DNA from: Rhodoferax sp.
Lineage (GTDB): Bacteria > Pseudomonadota > Gammaproteobacteria > Burkholderiales > Burkholderiaceae_C
Reading direction: 5' to 3'
Assembly (NCBI GenBank): GCA_029865675.1
Contig: JARXAU010000023.1
Coordinates: forward strand, 1-6,379
Length of the DNA stretch: 6,379 nucleotides
This document shows positions 6,091 through 6,379 of this stretch, piece after piece. Each line of letters starts with the position of its first letter. Within the stretch, counting starts at the first letter, position 1. The notes under the pieces are model-generated. The model made no database searches, was not told the origin of the DNA, and was given only the letters and a program-made list of their open reading frames with translations. The position numbers and the translations under genes were made by a program.

Positions 6091-6379
6091 CTAGCGCACA
6101 CGCTTTTTCTCGCGCAGCATGTAGAGGTAAAGGCTCTCCACCTTCTCACGCGCCCAAGGGGTTTTACGCAAAAACTTGAGGCTTGAAGTGACGCTCGGAT
6201 CCAGCGCGAAACAGCGTACCGGGATGCGCAGTGCCAAGCCGTCCCAGCCGTATCCGTCCACCAACCCGCTCAAAACGGCTTCAAGGGTAAGGCCGTGCAG
6301 GGGATTGCGAGGCTGTGACGCTGCCACGGAGGACCCCTGTGCTTGCGCTGGCGGCGCTGGTTGAATGGCATCCTTAGAC
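6091..6379 (-). CDS. VF530/DUF2132-family small protein, start beyond the window
   Basis: A small basic protein with NPLHGLTLE, YGWDGLALRI, RCFALDPS, then SSLKFLRKTPWAREKVESLY, the pattern of the VF530 (DUF2132) family. The family is named after a Vibrio fischeri protein and thought to bind DNA. Its role is poorly known, and the DNA-binding idea is family knowledge, not visible here. The stop is TAG (6093-6091). An in-frame GTG at 6327 gives 78 residues, but the frame stays open to the right edge, adding SKDAIQPAPPAQAQGSS before it. The last window base fits the G of an ATG spanning 6381-6379, so the true start is probably two bases outside and the protein about 96 residues (MSKDAIQP...). It points the same way as urtA, 164 bases upstream, with no evident functional link. 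Confidence 0.8.
   Translation of the reverse strand, partial: SKDAIQPAPPAQAQGSSVAASQPRNPLHGLTLEAVLSGLVDGYGWDGLALRIPVRCFALDPSVTSSLKFLRKTPWAREKVESLYLYMLREKKRVR

Overview
The window holds a nearly complete urea-acquisition locus from what looks like a betaproteobacterium of the order Burkholderiales, probably Comamonadaceae or close kin. That placement is inferred from moderately GC-rich DNA with G/C-rich third codon positions, the style of the proteins and the long form of UrtB. No rRNA or other marker confirms it.

Layout, left to right: (1) bases 1-273, + strand, the 3' end of a gene whose protein tail resembles the C-terminus of the urease accessory protein UreD; (2) bases 296-5926, - strand, the five-gene urea ABC transporter operon in the order urtA-urtB-urtC-urtD-urtE (transcribed right to left); (3) bases 5927-6090, the urtA upstream region; (4) bases 6091 to the right edge, - strand, a small VF530/DUF2132-family gene whose start lies just beyond the window.

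The transporter works as one unit. UrtA is the secreted periplasmic urea-binding protein. UrtB and UrtC are the two membrane permeases. UrtD and UrtE are the two cytoplasmic ATPases. urtB/urtC and urtC/urtD overlap by ATGA, and urtD/urtE are 4 bases apart, so these four genes appear translationally coupled. urtA is set apart by a 91-base gap containing a strong hairpin followed by a U-rich run. This is a likely attenuator that would let the binding protein be made in excess over the membrane complex. The leader of urtA also contains inverted repeats, one of which covers part of its ribosome binding site.

This is a known system, not a new one. The points most worth checking are the two RNA structures, the convergent placement of the ureD-like gene, and the way both non-canonical ATPase residues fall in the same composite nucleotide site. 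I saw no mobile element, CRISPR array, tRNA or rRNA.
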